Below, in pieces: positions 49,365 to 59,888 of a stretch of DNA of 64,000 nucleotides. The notes beneath the pieces were generated by a model that was given only the letters and a program-made list of their open reading frames with translations, did no database searches and was not told the DNA's origin. The stretch is taken from the NCBI RefSeq assembly GCF_963576545.1, contig NC_083642.1, forward strand, positions 5,326,188 through 5,390,187, written 5' to 3'. Position 1 is the first letter of the stretch. Each line of letters starts with the position of its first letter. The position numbers were made by a program, and so were the translations under genes. The stretch comes from Limanda limanda. Lineage: Eukaryota; Chordata; Actinopteri; Pleuronectiformes; Pleuronectidae.

Positions 49365-49433
<69 letters not shown>

Positions 49434-49641
49434 GGTGTGGAAATAAATTAAAAAAAAATAGAAAAAAAAAAATCATAAAAAAATTTCAAAGTTAAAAAAG
49501 AAAGTTATGTTGAACCAGCCCACTTCCGGGTTAAATCACACCCACTTCCGGGTTAGGCCCCGCCCACTCCGAGTACGGATACGGATAATTCATATGGTTA
49601 ACAGATACAGATACAGATAATGCTGTACTCGCTCATCCCTA
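48628..49641. mobile_element. hAT-type element with internal fold-back
   Basis: Termini TAGAGATGAGC and GCTCATCCCTA (one mismatch), with the 8-bp target duplication GTTCTTAC at 48620-48627 and 49642-49649. Inside, roughly 48970-49100 and 49235-49367 form an inverted repeat (GATGTAGCGAGGGAC ... GTCCCTCGCTACATC). An (AC)n tract occupies 49364-49431. There is no coding capacity. Confidence 0.88.
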
Positions 49642-49649
49642 GTTCTTAC

Positions 49650-49977
49650 CTTCAGTGATGAGCACATTAACTGAAGTCATGATGGCACTGTTTACTTTAT
49701 CAATCCCAACCCAGTACGCTCCAGTGTCATCAAACTTCAGATCTTCGACCTTCACAAACAACCCCTATTCTTCCTCCATCTATGATGAGGGATCTGCCTC
49801 CGATTTTACCGACATGTTCTGAATGCACTAAGATCGTACAGGTGGTCCTGGAGTCCCCTCGACACCAGTACTTTTTACTGTACAGGAAATGGTGTGGGTC
49901 GTACTTGCAGAAAATAATGAATTCGCCTCCAATATGTGCTGTGATCTGTTTTTTATCACACTGCAGCTGAAGGCTTC
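49650..49977 (-). pseudogene. CD300/pIgR-like V-set exon with frameshift
   Basis: The acceptor TTTTCAG (49978-49980) and donor GAAG|GTAAGAAC (49650/49649) are good. Residues include GGEFIIFCKYDP, KKYWCRGDSRTTC and DLKFDDTGAYW, the CMRF35/CD300/polymeric-Ig-receptor V-set pattern with its extra cysteine. An extra G in a GGGG run near 49765 shifts the frame between GGRIG and LFVKVEDL. The position after DDTGAYW that should be the second core cysteine reads valine. It exits in phase 1 toward the C2 exon (42486-42803). A signal-peptide exon for this gene was not found upstream. It could be a dead gene, or the G may be a homopolymer error. Confidence 0.75.
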
Positions 49978-50116
49978 CTGAAAAGAAAAGATTCCGATCA
50001 GACTCAGAGCTTCTTGGAAACAAGGTGATGCATCTCATTTACATATCATTTCTTTTGCAATGCAGCTACGACAATGAGTTAGTCCACCTGTGTTCAACAA
50101 AGAAAACTGAACAACA

Positions 50117-52661
50117 TCAACTATAATTAGCATTGTCTGGTTTATACGAACTTAAGACAGGTTTAGCTCCTCTGATGCTTATTTTGTTTGTTGAGTCAGG
50201 TTCATCAAAACCTCTCGTTTCCTCCACTGAGAAGGTTCTGTTTTCATCTGCTTTCATCTGTGTGTCTATAGTTGGAAGGATCACACACAAACAAAGATGA
50301 GCTGCGGTTACAGGAGGTTTTATTTTCCCTTTCTTTAACATTGAGAGATATTTTCATTGATTTCATGGACCCTGATTAAAACTATCTGGAATAGAAAGAG
50401 GACTGATAATCATGAGTGTGTGAAATTTGGTGCAGATCCAAATGTTCCCACCTTTGTTTCTTCTCCATCTGATGTGAATCACAACCAATATTACGATTGT
50501 GGCAAAACCCACAACCGGAGCGAAGTTCCACCGCCAAACTGTGATCAGAATGACCAGAGCTTTAGTTGCCTGCTCAGTCCAACTTCCTGTATTTACACAT
50601 GTTGTTAACATTAAATCCATCAACAGGCAGCAGCACAGAGATGAATGAGAGGTGCAGTGAATATTCAGTACCTGTTGTCATCTCATCGTTTCTTGGAGGT
50701 GGTTTGTTCTTTTCTTCTTCAGAAAAAGAAATGTATTAACAAACGGAATTTATTGGATCAGGAGCAGTTCATCGTGTTCTGTGTTTTCTCACCTGATGAC
50801 GGAGGGATGAAGGAAAACTTTTCCTTTATTTCACCATCATCAACTTCACATACTAATGAGCTATAGTTCTTCATCTTGTGATCAAAATGGGATTTTGAGA
50901 AGCTCACATTGGCCGAGCGAGAAGACTGTGATGTCTTCAGGTCTTTGTTGTTTTCAGTCACATCCATATTCATAAACAGCCACTTCACTCTGGAGTGAAT
51001 ACAGCCAACACATGGTGACATAGAGCAGCTCAACGTCACCTCATCAGTTCTCTTCTGCTCAGTCACTGGTGATGATGGAGATATTGTGAGAGAAAGATAA
51101 CATGAGTGAATCTATGTCCATCAGAATGATCAGAATGATCATAATATTTTTACGAAGAGACTCTTTTACTCACCGTTGACAACAGAGATATAAGTCCTGT
51201 TATATCCTTGTGTTCGTCCTGTCGGGTCAAACTGTCTGCAGTCGTATCGACCAGCATCTTCAGCTGTGACCTCCCTAATAACCAGAGAACAGTTTGAAGC
51301 AATACGTAGTCTGTCTGCTTTAGATTTGGAAATCACAGATGTGAGTTTTACTGTTTCAGTCATCAGTGAATCCCTGAAGAACCAGGTTTTAGCTGGACAG
51401 GGCACATGATCATCTCTCACATTGTCACAAGGCAAAGTGACTTCAGCTCCAGCTCTGATGATGATGCCGGAATATTGGTCAGCGAGCACTGTGGAGGAAA
51501 TGAGAGAGAGACAGCTAAAATTAAGAACTAAACTAAGAACAAGACTCATATTTTGATACACTTCTGAATGTGAGGATTCTTTTAGACATAACTTTGTAAA
51601 TTAATACAAATTGAGCTAGACAAGATAAACCTGAAAAACATCAACTACAGTTTTCTCCCTGCATTTAAATGCCTCAGCCAACCAGTCCAGTTCCAATCTA
51701 CGTACATTTGTTTCCAGACTCATGAGGTCACTCTGACACTTGATCACTGAAATCTAATCGGTTAAGTTTTCATTCGAGGAGACAACTGGTCAGAATAAGA
51801 AGAAATTCAGACTTGAGATGTGCGAGAGGCCAAAAACCTGAAACCTTGACATTTAACCACCAAATCTAACCAGTTAAACCGTGAGTTAATGGGAACATTG
51901 GTGCCAAACTTGAACGGATTCTCCTGATAACATGTTCATGAGGGAAAGAGGGTCTGGTGAGGTCACAGTGAACTTGACCTTTGACCTCCAAAATCAACTC
52001 AGTTAATCTTTGTGTCCAAGAGAAAGTTTGTAGCAACTTCACACAGATTCCCTGGAGGTGTAACAGAGATATTGCGTTCATAAGGCAAAACACGTGCTTT
52101 GTAAAGTCACATCGACCTTGACCTTTGACCTCCAAAGTCTAATCAGTTCATCCTTATGTGAAACTGAATGTTTGTCTTCCTCTCAGAGTGTTACTGAAGG
52201 TCGTTCGCCCAGAGGCACAAAGATGCAACTACATGCTACAGCACACTGGTCTTCATCAGGGGACAAAGAAGAAGTAAAGCAAAGGAAGAACGAGACTGAA
52301 GAAGTGACATCATCAGCTCATTATCACAGGAGATGGAGCAGGTGACTCAAACTAGAGCAAGTAACCACAATTACACAGAGAGCAATACACAGCAGATGTA
52401 AATATGAGGAATTATCCAGTACACAAATATACACAACTAAACTATCAGAGTACTCATAAGTATCAGTCCCCTGAATGAGCCAGACTTGTGCCACAACACA
52501 TCAGTGAAACTCTTCACTTTTAAAAGCAAACACAAACAATCTGGTATTATTCTTATTATTCACACTGGTAAAGTTGTGTAAGTGTATTTATTCTCACCTG
52601 TAAACGGAATCAGCAGCAGTAGCAGATGTAAAGACATTTTTATCCGTTTGATTTCATCCAT
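50117..52661 (-). CDS. Teleost two-Ig-domain transmembrane receptor (complete)
   Basis: Six in-phase exons: signal 52598-52661 (SLHLLLLLIPFTG), Ig D1 51174-51488 (AGAEVTLPCDN, DAGRYDCRQF), Ig D2 50793-51065 (TDEVTLSCSMSPC, SSLVCEVDDG), stalk 50672-50716, membrane 50452-50586 (NFAPVVGFATIVILVVIHIRW) and tail 50117-50265 ending TGA, giving about 326 residues. D1 has the YDCRQFD signature I associate with a teleost-expanded family of Ig receptors; I cannot name an orthologue. The tail has tyrosines only at its end (SSYKPDNANYS) and no ITIM/ITAM consensus. All internal exon junctions are in phase 1, usual for Ig genes. The gene is likely functional; ligand and signalling are unknown. Confidence 0.85.
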
Positions 52662-53144
52662 TCTTCTTCTTTCTCTCCTCTGCTTCTCGGTTCTTAGTAA
52701 AAAGTGCAATGTGGCGTTTTCTTCCTGTTGATCACTTCCCCTCAGTGACTTGTCTCCTCTGTCGTCATGTGCTAGTTGCATGTAGAGAAAATATCCATCA
52801 GCACCGACTTTCCCCCGTCGACCAGAGACTGTGTGAATATGTTACGATGAACTAATGTGCAGCAGGAGACTTTTAGATTCAGACACTTGTCATCATTCAC
52901 ATGAGAGATGGAAACATCAGGAGATTCAGTCCAAATTAAAATCTGATATTTTTACTTGATCTTATCTTACCTTATGGAAATGCAAAATAAAAATAAATAT
53001 ACGGAGGAAAACTTCAGTTTGGTTTTGTTGCATTTAATTGAAATTTGAATAAAAAGAAAGGAAGCGAAAAAGGAGGAAACAAGGAAGGAAGATAAGAAGC
53101 GATGGAGAAAAGAAGACAATACAACATTAATATTAACTAAAATT
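52662..53144. other. Upstream region of the two-Ig receptor; nothing recognised
   Basis: This would contain the promoter, but I see no convincing TATA box or known element. From about 53040 the sequence becomes A/G-rich and runs into the first GGGCCCGAGCAC-type element. Confidence 0.4.
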
Positions 53145-53818
53145 TTTAGGGCTGCAAAGCAGCACTGGGTGGGCCCGAGCACATCCATTTTGAAGCGTTG
53201 CATGCTTTTTGTCTGAAAAAACAAAAATAACCAGTTCTGAGAGAGAAAGAGACGTGACCTTTGCAAGACATAAAGTTTCCTTTGATCTAGGAAGACTGAA
53301 ATCAAAGGATTCATGGTCCATGTATGTCCGCGTTACAGAACATCGTGTTTTAATGGCGTGTAATCAAACTTTGACGCCACGCCACGGTCACACCGTGTGA
53401 TTAAAAAAAAATCCGTCAGTCAGTTTTTATCTCCATCTTGTTGTGATGACACTCATCTCAATTTTAAGTTGATCCGATGAAAACCCTGGTACAAGTGCAT
53501 CAAAGAAAAAATGTGGAATATGGCCAAAATGGCCACTAAATACAAAATATCAGGCTTCCTGATTTGTTTTTACAATTGCACCCAGAGACTTTTTTGTTTG
53601 TTTGGTCATGATACACCTGTATATCGATTTTTGTGAAGATAGGTCAATGGGAACACCTTCCGGGGGTCTCGGGGGGTCTCGGGGGGCACCGTTGAGCCAT
53701 TTTGCGACGCCCATTGAAAATTCCTTCAGAATACGTAAATTTTCACCACTTTCTAACTTTCTGCAAATTTTGGTAAGAAGTTGAGCATGTTAAAGCCCTC
53801 AAAAAGCCAATTCATTTG

Positions 53819-53885
<67 letters not shown>

Positions 53886-53945
53886 CCTTACAATTTCAAT
53901 AGGGTCTCACCAGACACCTTTGATGTCTGTGCTCGGGCCCTAAAT
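53145..53945. mobile_element. GGGCCCGAGCAC element, copy 1, with (AAT)n core
   Basis: Begins near GGGCCCGAGCACATCC and ends GTCTGTGCTCGGGCCCTAA, giving inverted GGGCCCGAGCAC ends. An (AAT)n array occupies 53824-53885. The interior shares long stretches with the copies at 53985-54229/56800-57255 and 57765-58165 (for example GGAATATGGCCAAAATGG). It is non-coding. Confidence 0.75.
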
Positions 53946-53984
53946 ATTGGCTTCTACAGATTCAAATCTAAACTAAAATTTCTT

Positions 53985-56900
53985 GGGCCCCGGGGGGGCC
54001 CGAGCACATGCATTTTGAAGCGTTGCATGCATTTTGCCTGAAAACAATAAATAATTAGGAAATGTCCCAATTCTGAGCGAGAAAGAGACGTGACCTTTGC
54101 AAGCCATGAAGTTTCCTTTGATCTAGGAAGACTGGCACTGCAGGAGTGGAGTTGTTTGTTTACAGCCCAGCATCAAAGGATTCATGGTCCATGTATGTAC
54201 GCGTTACAGAACATCGTGTTTTAATGGCGTGTTGGGGAAGGCCCAGTGATCTGACTTAGAACAAAGGCTCGTAAAACTTGAGATGCGCCTCAGGAGACCC
54301 CTTACATTTAAAAATCCAGCATGGAGCTCTTATCTCCATGTGGGAGCAGATCACTTCCTGGGTCCTGTGAAGGACCCCACTGTAAGCCACTCCCTGAGAC
54401 TTGACTTCTGACCTTTCAATTGGCCGGGGGCCACACTGACCCCTGACCCCTCCTCCCAGGGGGGAGTCACCTGGAACATGACTTAAATAGGCTGAGCTCA
54501 CAGAAACCTCTCTCTTTCTACTCAGATGCTGAAGTTGCACTAGACCCCCAGGGGTCTTCCTAGTTAACTCAGTAACTTAAGGAGGCAATAACTAAGTCTC
54601 TTTGTTCTCTCTTTTCACCCTGCTCAAGTCGTCTCCAGACCCTCCAGGGGCCTAACTACACGACTCAGTAACTAAGGAGGCGATTAGACGTTTGCTTAAT
54701 ATCATTTTATTTGAAGTCGTTTCATTTTCTTCTTTTATTTTAGTCGAAGTTTTATCTTGATAGGACTTTTGGCTGTTTTAACTTGAAGACCAAAACAGGA
54801 AGTGCCCTGCTGGACGGACTCCGACACTTCCATAGACTTTTTCTTTTTTTCACGATCCACAAACGGCTTCCACAAAGCCGTTCCCTGAAGAAGCGCGACG
54901 TTCATCCCGCTGAGGAGTAAGAGGCAATCCACTCCGTTCCTGTAAAACAGCATGTTCTCCGCTGTTACAGAAGAAGACGAAGTTTCATTCCGTCAAGGCA
55001 GCAGGAATAAATCGCTTCCTTTTCCGGTCCAGCGGCCGAGCCCGGAGCTCCGCTCGTGAGAGAGACCACGGGATTCACTGGCCCCCGACACATTCGCGCA
55101 GGCACATCGCGAGGGTTGTACAGTAAGAGACTTGATTATCTGGGCAGATACGTAGCATATTGTTTAATATTTGATTGTATTTGTTGCGAGACCGCTGAGT
55201 CTCATTGTTTAACCGGCTACTACGAGCCGCTACTTCCGGTTCATTTCCGGGTTTTGTTTAGTGTTTGAGCGCCGCAAGGAAAGCCTCCAGCCACGCTGTT
55301 AACGTCTGTGTTAGTCTGCAGTGAGTTTACCGATCAGAACCTCAGCCCACAACGTCCGCTTGGGGCTGAGTGGTTAAATCACTGTTAATCTATCTCTGGC
55401 GTGTTTTAAGAGCTTTTTTGAACTCTCCTTGCATGTTTTCCCTCTCTCTCTCTCTTCTCCTAAACCTAGTATACACCCGTTTCCGATCTGTATTTATAAT
55501 ACAGTTCATGTCACATAGTTACATCTATGTTCAGAGAGGCTGAACACATCTGGAAACCATTCGGCCCCCAAAGCCAAGCAGAGATAAGAATTCTCTTTTT
55601 CTGAAATTTCCTTTGTGTAATTCATCTGGCGACCACCATTGTGAGTTCCGACCACATGGTCATTAACATATTCTCCATTTTGGATAACGTTAAGTTAAAC
55701 CACCATCTTGAGTCTATTATTGCCACGCCTTCTCTCCCTCTCTCCTCCTATTCTGGCTCTAAATTCATAACGGCTCCGCCATCTTGTTTTGTAGTCAATC
55801 CGCCATTTTGAGAGTTTTTAGGCCTTGATTCCACGAATCATGATCGGCCTCCATCTTAGATGTGATGTCACTACGTGACTGCGTCATCGCCACGCCCTTT
55901 TTTCTCTCTCTCTCGCACACACACACACACATTGATAGACACAGACAGATACACACACACAGAGACACATAGATGGACCAGAGGTTACATGCGTGTTCTA
56001 AATTGTGATAAGCTGCTGTTGTTATCTTTGAAATATGGGAGTTTGTTAAAATGATAAATCATTAAATAACACTAACTTTATTTCACATACACACACATAG
56101 ACACACACACACAGAGAGACACTTTGACACACACACACACACACAGAGACAGACATACATAGGTAGACCGCAGGTTTTACATGTATTTTCTGAATTGTGA
56201 CAAGTGCTGCTGCTGTGTTTATCTTTGAAATATCGGAGCTTGTTAAAATGATAAATCATTGAATAACATTATAACTTTATTTCCCCTTTTTAATAAATTC
56301 TTTTGTAATTAAAGTATCTGTAGTCTGTGATTATTTGTGCATAAGTGTGTGAATACAGCTGGATTATGATTGCCTGTGCTCGAACTTAGAAGCCTTGACT
56401 GTTTATTAAGTAATCGTTAATATTAAAATATTGACATTATTAATTTGACATTTATCATTATGAGACTGATAATTATAGCTTGATATGTTGGTCCCTGGAA
56501 ACCAGGGTGGTGCCCCCCTTTCTCAATTATTAATATAGATAGTATTATTCTTAAATTGATAATTTTATTGTTTTTGACTAATTATTTTCATTATTCTTGG
56601 TTGATAACCTTATCATTGTTAATTGATAGCTTGTACTTTCTAATTGATAATTCCTATTTTCTCATTAGTGGTTTTATTGTTATTTGATTACTGATCATCT
56701 TCAATTAATAATTTAATTATTTTTGATAGATAATTTTTATTATTTTAATAATGATTATTAATAATTAGCCAACGTCAAGTCTACTCCTATTGCACAACAG
56801 GCGTGTAATCAAACTTTGACGCCACGGTCACACCATGTGACAAAATAAAAATCGTTCAATCAGTTTTTATCTCCATCTTCTTGCGATGACACACATCTCA

Positions 56901-57255
56901 ATTTGAAGTTGATCTGATGAAAGCCCTGGTACAAGTACATCAAACAAAAAATGTGGAATATGGCCAAAATGGCCACTAAATATAAAATAGCAGGCTTCCT
57001 GTTGTTTTTTTCCAATTGCACCTAATGACTTTTTTGTTTGTCTGGTCATGATACACCTGTATATCGATTTTTGTGAAGACCGGTCAATGTGAACACGTTC
57101 CGGGGGTCTCCGGGGCACCGTTGAGCCATTTTGCGACGCCCATCGAAAATTCCTTCAGAACACGTAAATTTTCACCACTTTCTAACTTTCTGCAAATTTT
57201 GGTAAGAAGTTGAGCATGGTAAAGCCCTCAAAAAGCCAATTAATTTGCCTGAATA
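53985..57255. mobile_element. GGGCCCGAGCAC element, copy 2, split by an LTR
   Basis: The left part (53985-54229) stops at TTTTAATGGCG and the right part resumes at GGCGTGTAATCAAAC (56800), exactly the continuous sequence seen in copy 1 at 53349-53365. The gap is filled by the LTR-like insertion 54230-56799. The right part ends at an AAT tract near 57255. Confidence 0.8.
54230..56799. mobile_element. Solo LTR, 2.57 kb, TG...CA with 4-bp target duplication
   Basis: Starts TGTTGGGGAAGG, ends GCACAACA, so the tips are TGTTG/CAACA, and is flanked by GGCG on both sides (54226-54229 and 56800-56803). The empty site is visible in the sister element (53349-53365). A TTAAATA TATA-like box lies at about 54483 and AATAAA motifs at about 55008 and 56292. 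No internal gag/pol frame and no second LTR were seen, so it is read as a recombined solo LTR. Two diverged direct repeats of about 190 bp (about 55910-56075 and 56095-56280) lie in its second half. Orientation was not proven. Confidence 0.7.
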
Positions 57256-57764
57256 ATAATAATAACAAGAAGTAAAGTAAGTGAATCAATTTAAATGCCC
57301 ACCTTGTTTCTTCTGTTAGTCAGTAAGGGCAAGCCAAAATCGTGGCAGCTGAGGTCGTAGAGGCACTTCTGGTGTGAACAGAAACTGCAACGCTGCCAGT
57401 TTAAGTAAAGTCAGTGTGGCAACAAAGGCAAGGGCCTCTGATGCCACACTGACCTTTTTGCTTTTGACGCAGCTGCCATTGATTCCACACTGTTTAAAGA
57501 GATGGGATATCATAGGCATTATCAAAGGACTCTTAGTTAATACACTAACATTCAGAAGAACATTTAAAAATAGAATCACTGAAGCAATAAATTGATTATA
57601 AAAATTGGTTTTCAAATTAATTTTCTGTTGATCAAGCTGCTAATCATTCCCAAAATGTTAATGTTAAAATGACAATTGGCTAATAAATCCCTATTAAACT
57701 ACTCTGAGTCGTCCATACAATAATTCTAATAATAATAATAAATAATAATAATAATAATAAGTAC
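57256..57764. other. Insert between element copies; 44-nt near-palindrome
   Basis: No gene supported. Positions 57411-57454 form a near-perfect inverted repeat with a 12-bp outer stem (GTCAGTGTGGCA / TGCCACACTGAC). A 99-codon frame on the minus strand crosses it and has no recognised homology. Confidence 0.45.
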
Positions 57765-58165
57765 AAGTACATCAAAGTAAAAATGTGGAATATGGCCAAA
57801 ATGGCCACTTAATACAAAATAGCAGGCTTCCTGTGGCGTTTTTCCAATTGCACCTAAAGACTTTTTTGTTTGTCTGGTCATGATACACCTGTAAATCAAT
57901 TTTGGTGAAGACCGGTCAATGTGAACACGTTCCAGGGTTCTCGGGGGCACCGTCGAGCCATTTTGCGATGCCCATTGAAAACTCCTTCAGAATACGTAAA
58001 TTTTCACCACTTTCTAACTTTCTGCAAATTTTGGTAAGAAGTTGAGCATGGTAAAGCCCTCAAAAAGCCAATTCATTTGCCTGAATAATAATAATAATAA
58101 ATAATCATTACAATTTCAATAGGGTCTCACCTGACACCTTTGATGTCAGTGCTCGGGCCCTAATT
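57765..58165. mobile_element. GGGCCCGAGCAC element, copy 3 (partial)
   Basis: Shares the GGAATATGGCCAAAATGG, GATACACCTGTA and TTTTGCGATGCCCATTG segments with copies 1 and 2, carries a short AAT tract, and ends ACCTTTGATGTCAGTGCTCGGGCCCTAA. Confidence 0.75.
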
Positions 58166-58361
58166 ATTTTATTTATATATTTTCATCTCCCAGTTATTAA
58201 TTAAGTTTATATTATTGATACAATTATTAAACCATATGTCCTTGAAACAATTTGTGAAGTTTTCCATTTTCTAAAGGGAATAGACTTCTTTAGCTTTTAG
58301 AAGTATGATACAACATTTTCAAATGGTTATCAATAGAAGTTATAAATTATAATTCACTCAC

Positions 58362-58395
58362 CATGACAAAGTAAAATGAGACACAAGATCTTCAT
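58362..58395 (-). CDS. Short signal-peptide first exon
   Basis: On the minus strand an ATG at 58395 gives MKILCLILLCH and a phase-1 donor (G|GTGAGTG). A CATAAAAG box lies about 85 bp upstream (58479-58486). This is the layout of a small secreted protein such as a chemokine or antimicrobial peptide, but no second exon was recognised at lower coordinates, where transposable elements now sit. Function unknown. Confidence 0.4.
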
Positions 58396-58486
58396 GGCGA
58401 TGTTAAAGGTGTGAGAATGAAAGGTTTGCAATCACAACCACCCCCCGAGTGGACTGTGGTGAAGGCTGGAGTGGTGGGCTTTTATG

Positions 58487-59411
58487 TGCAGCTTCCTTTG
58501 AGGTGCATGCTTTTGCACGAACTGAACACACATACTACATGTCCTGCTTTCGAAGTAGGTCACATTTAACTTAGGTTGTGAAATTTGTAAAAGCCTCTTT
58601 AAAGTATAGTGAGATTTTGGGGAAACTGCATTTTCACCTCGGCCACGGAGAGTTTGATTCGTTTTTACACATTTTAAACCCTTATTACACTAACTCACGA
58701 AAACTGTGGTGTCACTTGCAAAATTGAACCAAATCAGGTCCACAGAGGAAGAAATGCTGCAAGTGTTATGTTACCACAAAACCACTAGATGTCACCACCA
58801 TATTATTATCATTATTATCATTATTCATTGTCATTTATTATTTATATTTATCTATTTTTTTGCTTCATTAATTTTATTGCTCCTTCAGCCTGAAGTGAAA
58901 TAAAAAACCAGACTGCCGCAAAATTACACTAAATAAATACAATAGTTTTGGCAGAGTAAAGCAGACACTAGTTCATCTCAATTACTGGGAGCTGGTTTAG
59001 CAAAACAAACGCTTAGTGTGGAAATTCAGCAGACAGAAATGGAGAGAACTGGATTTTCCTGTTCTCTTCACCACTCCCTTTGCCACTGCCTCCATCCCCA
59101 ACCACATCCCTCCTCCGTTCGTCTCTTACAGCTGTTCCTCGGGGCTGGAACAGCTGTTCACGCCTGTTTATAAGCGTGCGGCCTCCTCTGTTTGTGGGTG
59201 TTTCCCTCTGATTCCTTCTGTGACACTGTAATGCAATCAAACACCCTGGTGACTCTAGGACCCAGGGAGAGACACCAAAGGGGGAAAAGCATTTTTTTTT
59301 CAAATATGACCACAGAACCTGTTAGTTAACTCTTGCTTCCTCTCAGACAGTTTGAACAAGTCCCTCACAATAGTTCCTTGATGTGAGCGTTGCACCAAAG
59401 AGGTGCTCTGT

Positions 59412-59467
<56 letters not shown>

Positions 59468-59888
59468 GGTCCCACAGCCCTGAACCCAAGCCTTGACGAC
59501 CTCACTGTTCTCCATGACTTGTGGACGAGGACCTCTGTGACCTGACATGAGAGGTGTCATATCCCCGGCAGTGAACAGCCAGCCATGGAGCAGCAGGCCA
59601 GGGTACTGAGGCAGTTCTGGTCCAGCTGGTATGTTCTGTCTGAACTGAGTGAGTGTGAGTGAATGTTCCACATTTTAGTTTCAGGGAAGTAACAGGCTGC
59701 TGTTGCATTAACAGCTCCAACACCAGACTTGTTCTTCCTCTTCTCACTGATGCTTGTCATAAAAGGCACATGACCATTAAGACCTGCAGGCAGGCATGGC
59801 TGTATTTTAAAGGTGAGCAGTGCATACATTCAGTTGTTTCTCAATCCCAACTATTGCTGCATTTCATAAAATCGTAATGGAGATAAAA
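58487..59888. other. No gene; CAG repeat
   Basis: Contains the CAG tract at 59413-59466 and ordinary AT-rich sequence, including ATT(ATT)-type runs near 58800. No splice-supported exon was found. Confidence 0.5.
59413..59466. repeat. (CAG)18 trinucleotide repeat
   Basis: Eighteen uninterrupted CAG units. It lies in an open frame on the minus strand that would read poly-alanine, but nothing else supports a gene there. Confidence 0.95.

Noticed and set aside
53781..54041. Poly-Asn frame
   Set aside because: Produced by the AAT array inside a transposable element.
57316..57615. 99-codon minus frame that might continue the MKILCLILLCH signal exon
   Set aside because: It crosses the 44-nt palindrome, lacks a matching acceptor and phase, and shows no cysteine pattern of a known peptide family.
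59300..59671. Minus-strand frame with a poly-alanine run
   Set aside because: The run is the CAG repeat read on the other strand; no splice sites or homology support a gene.
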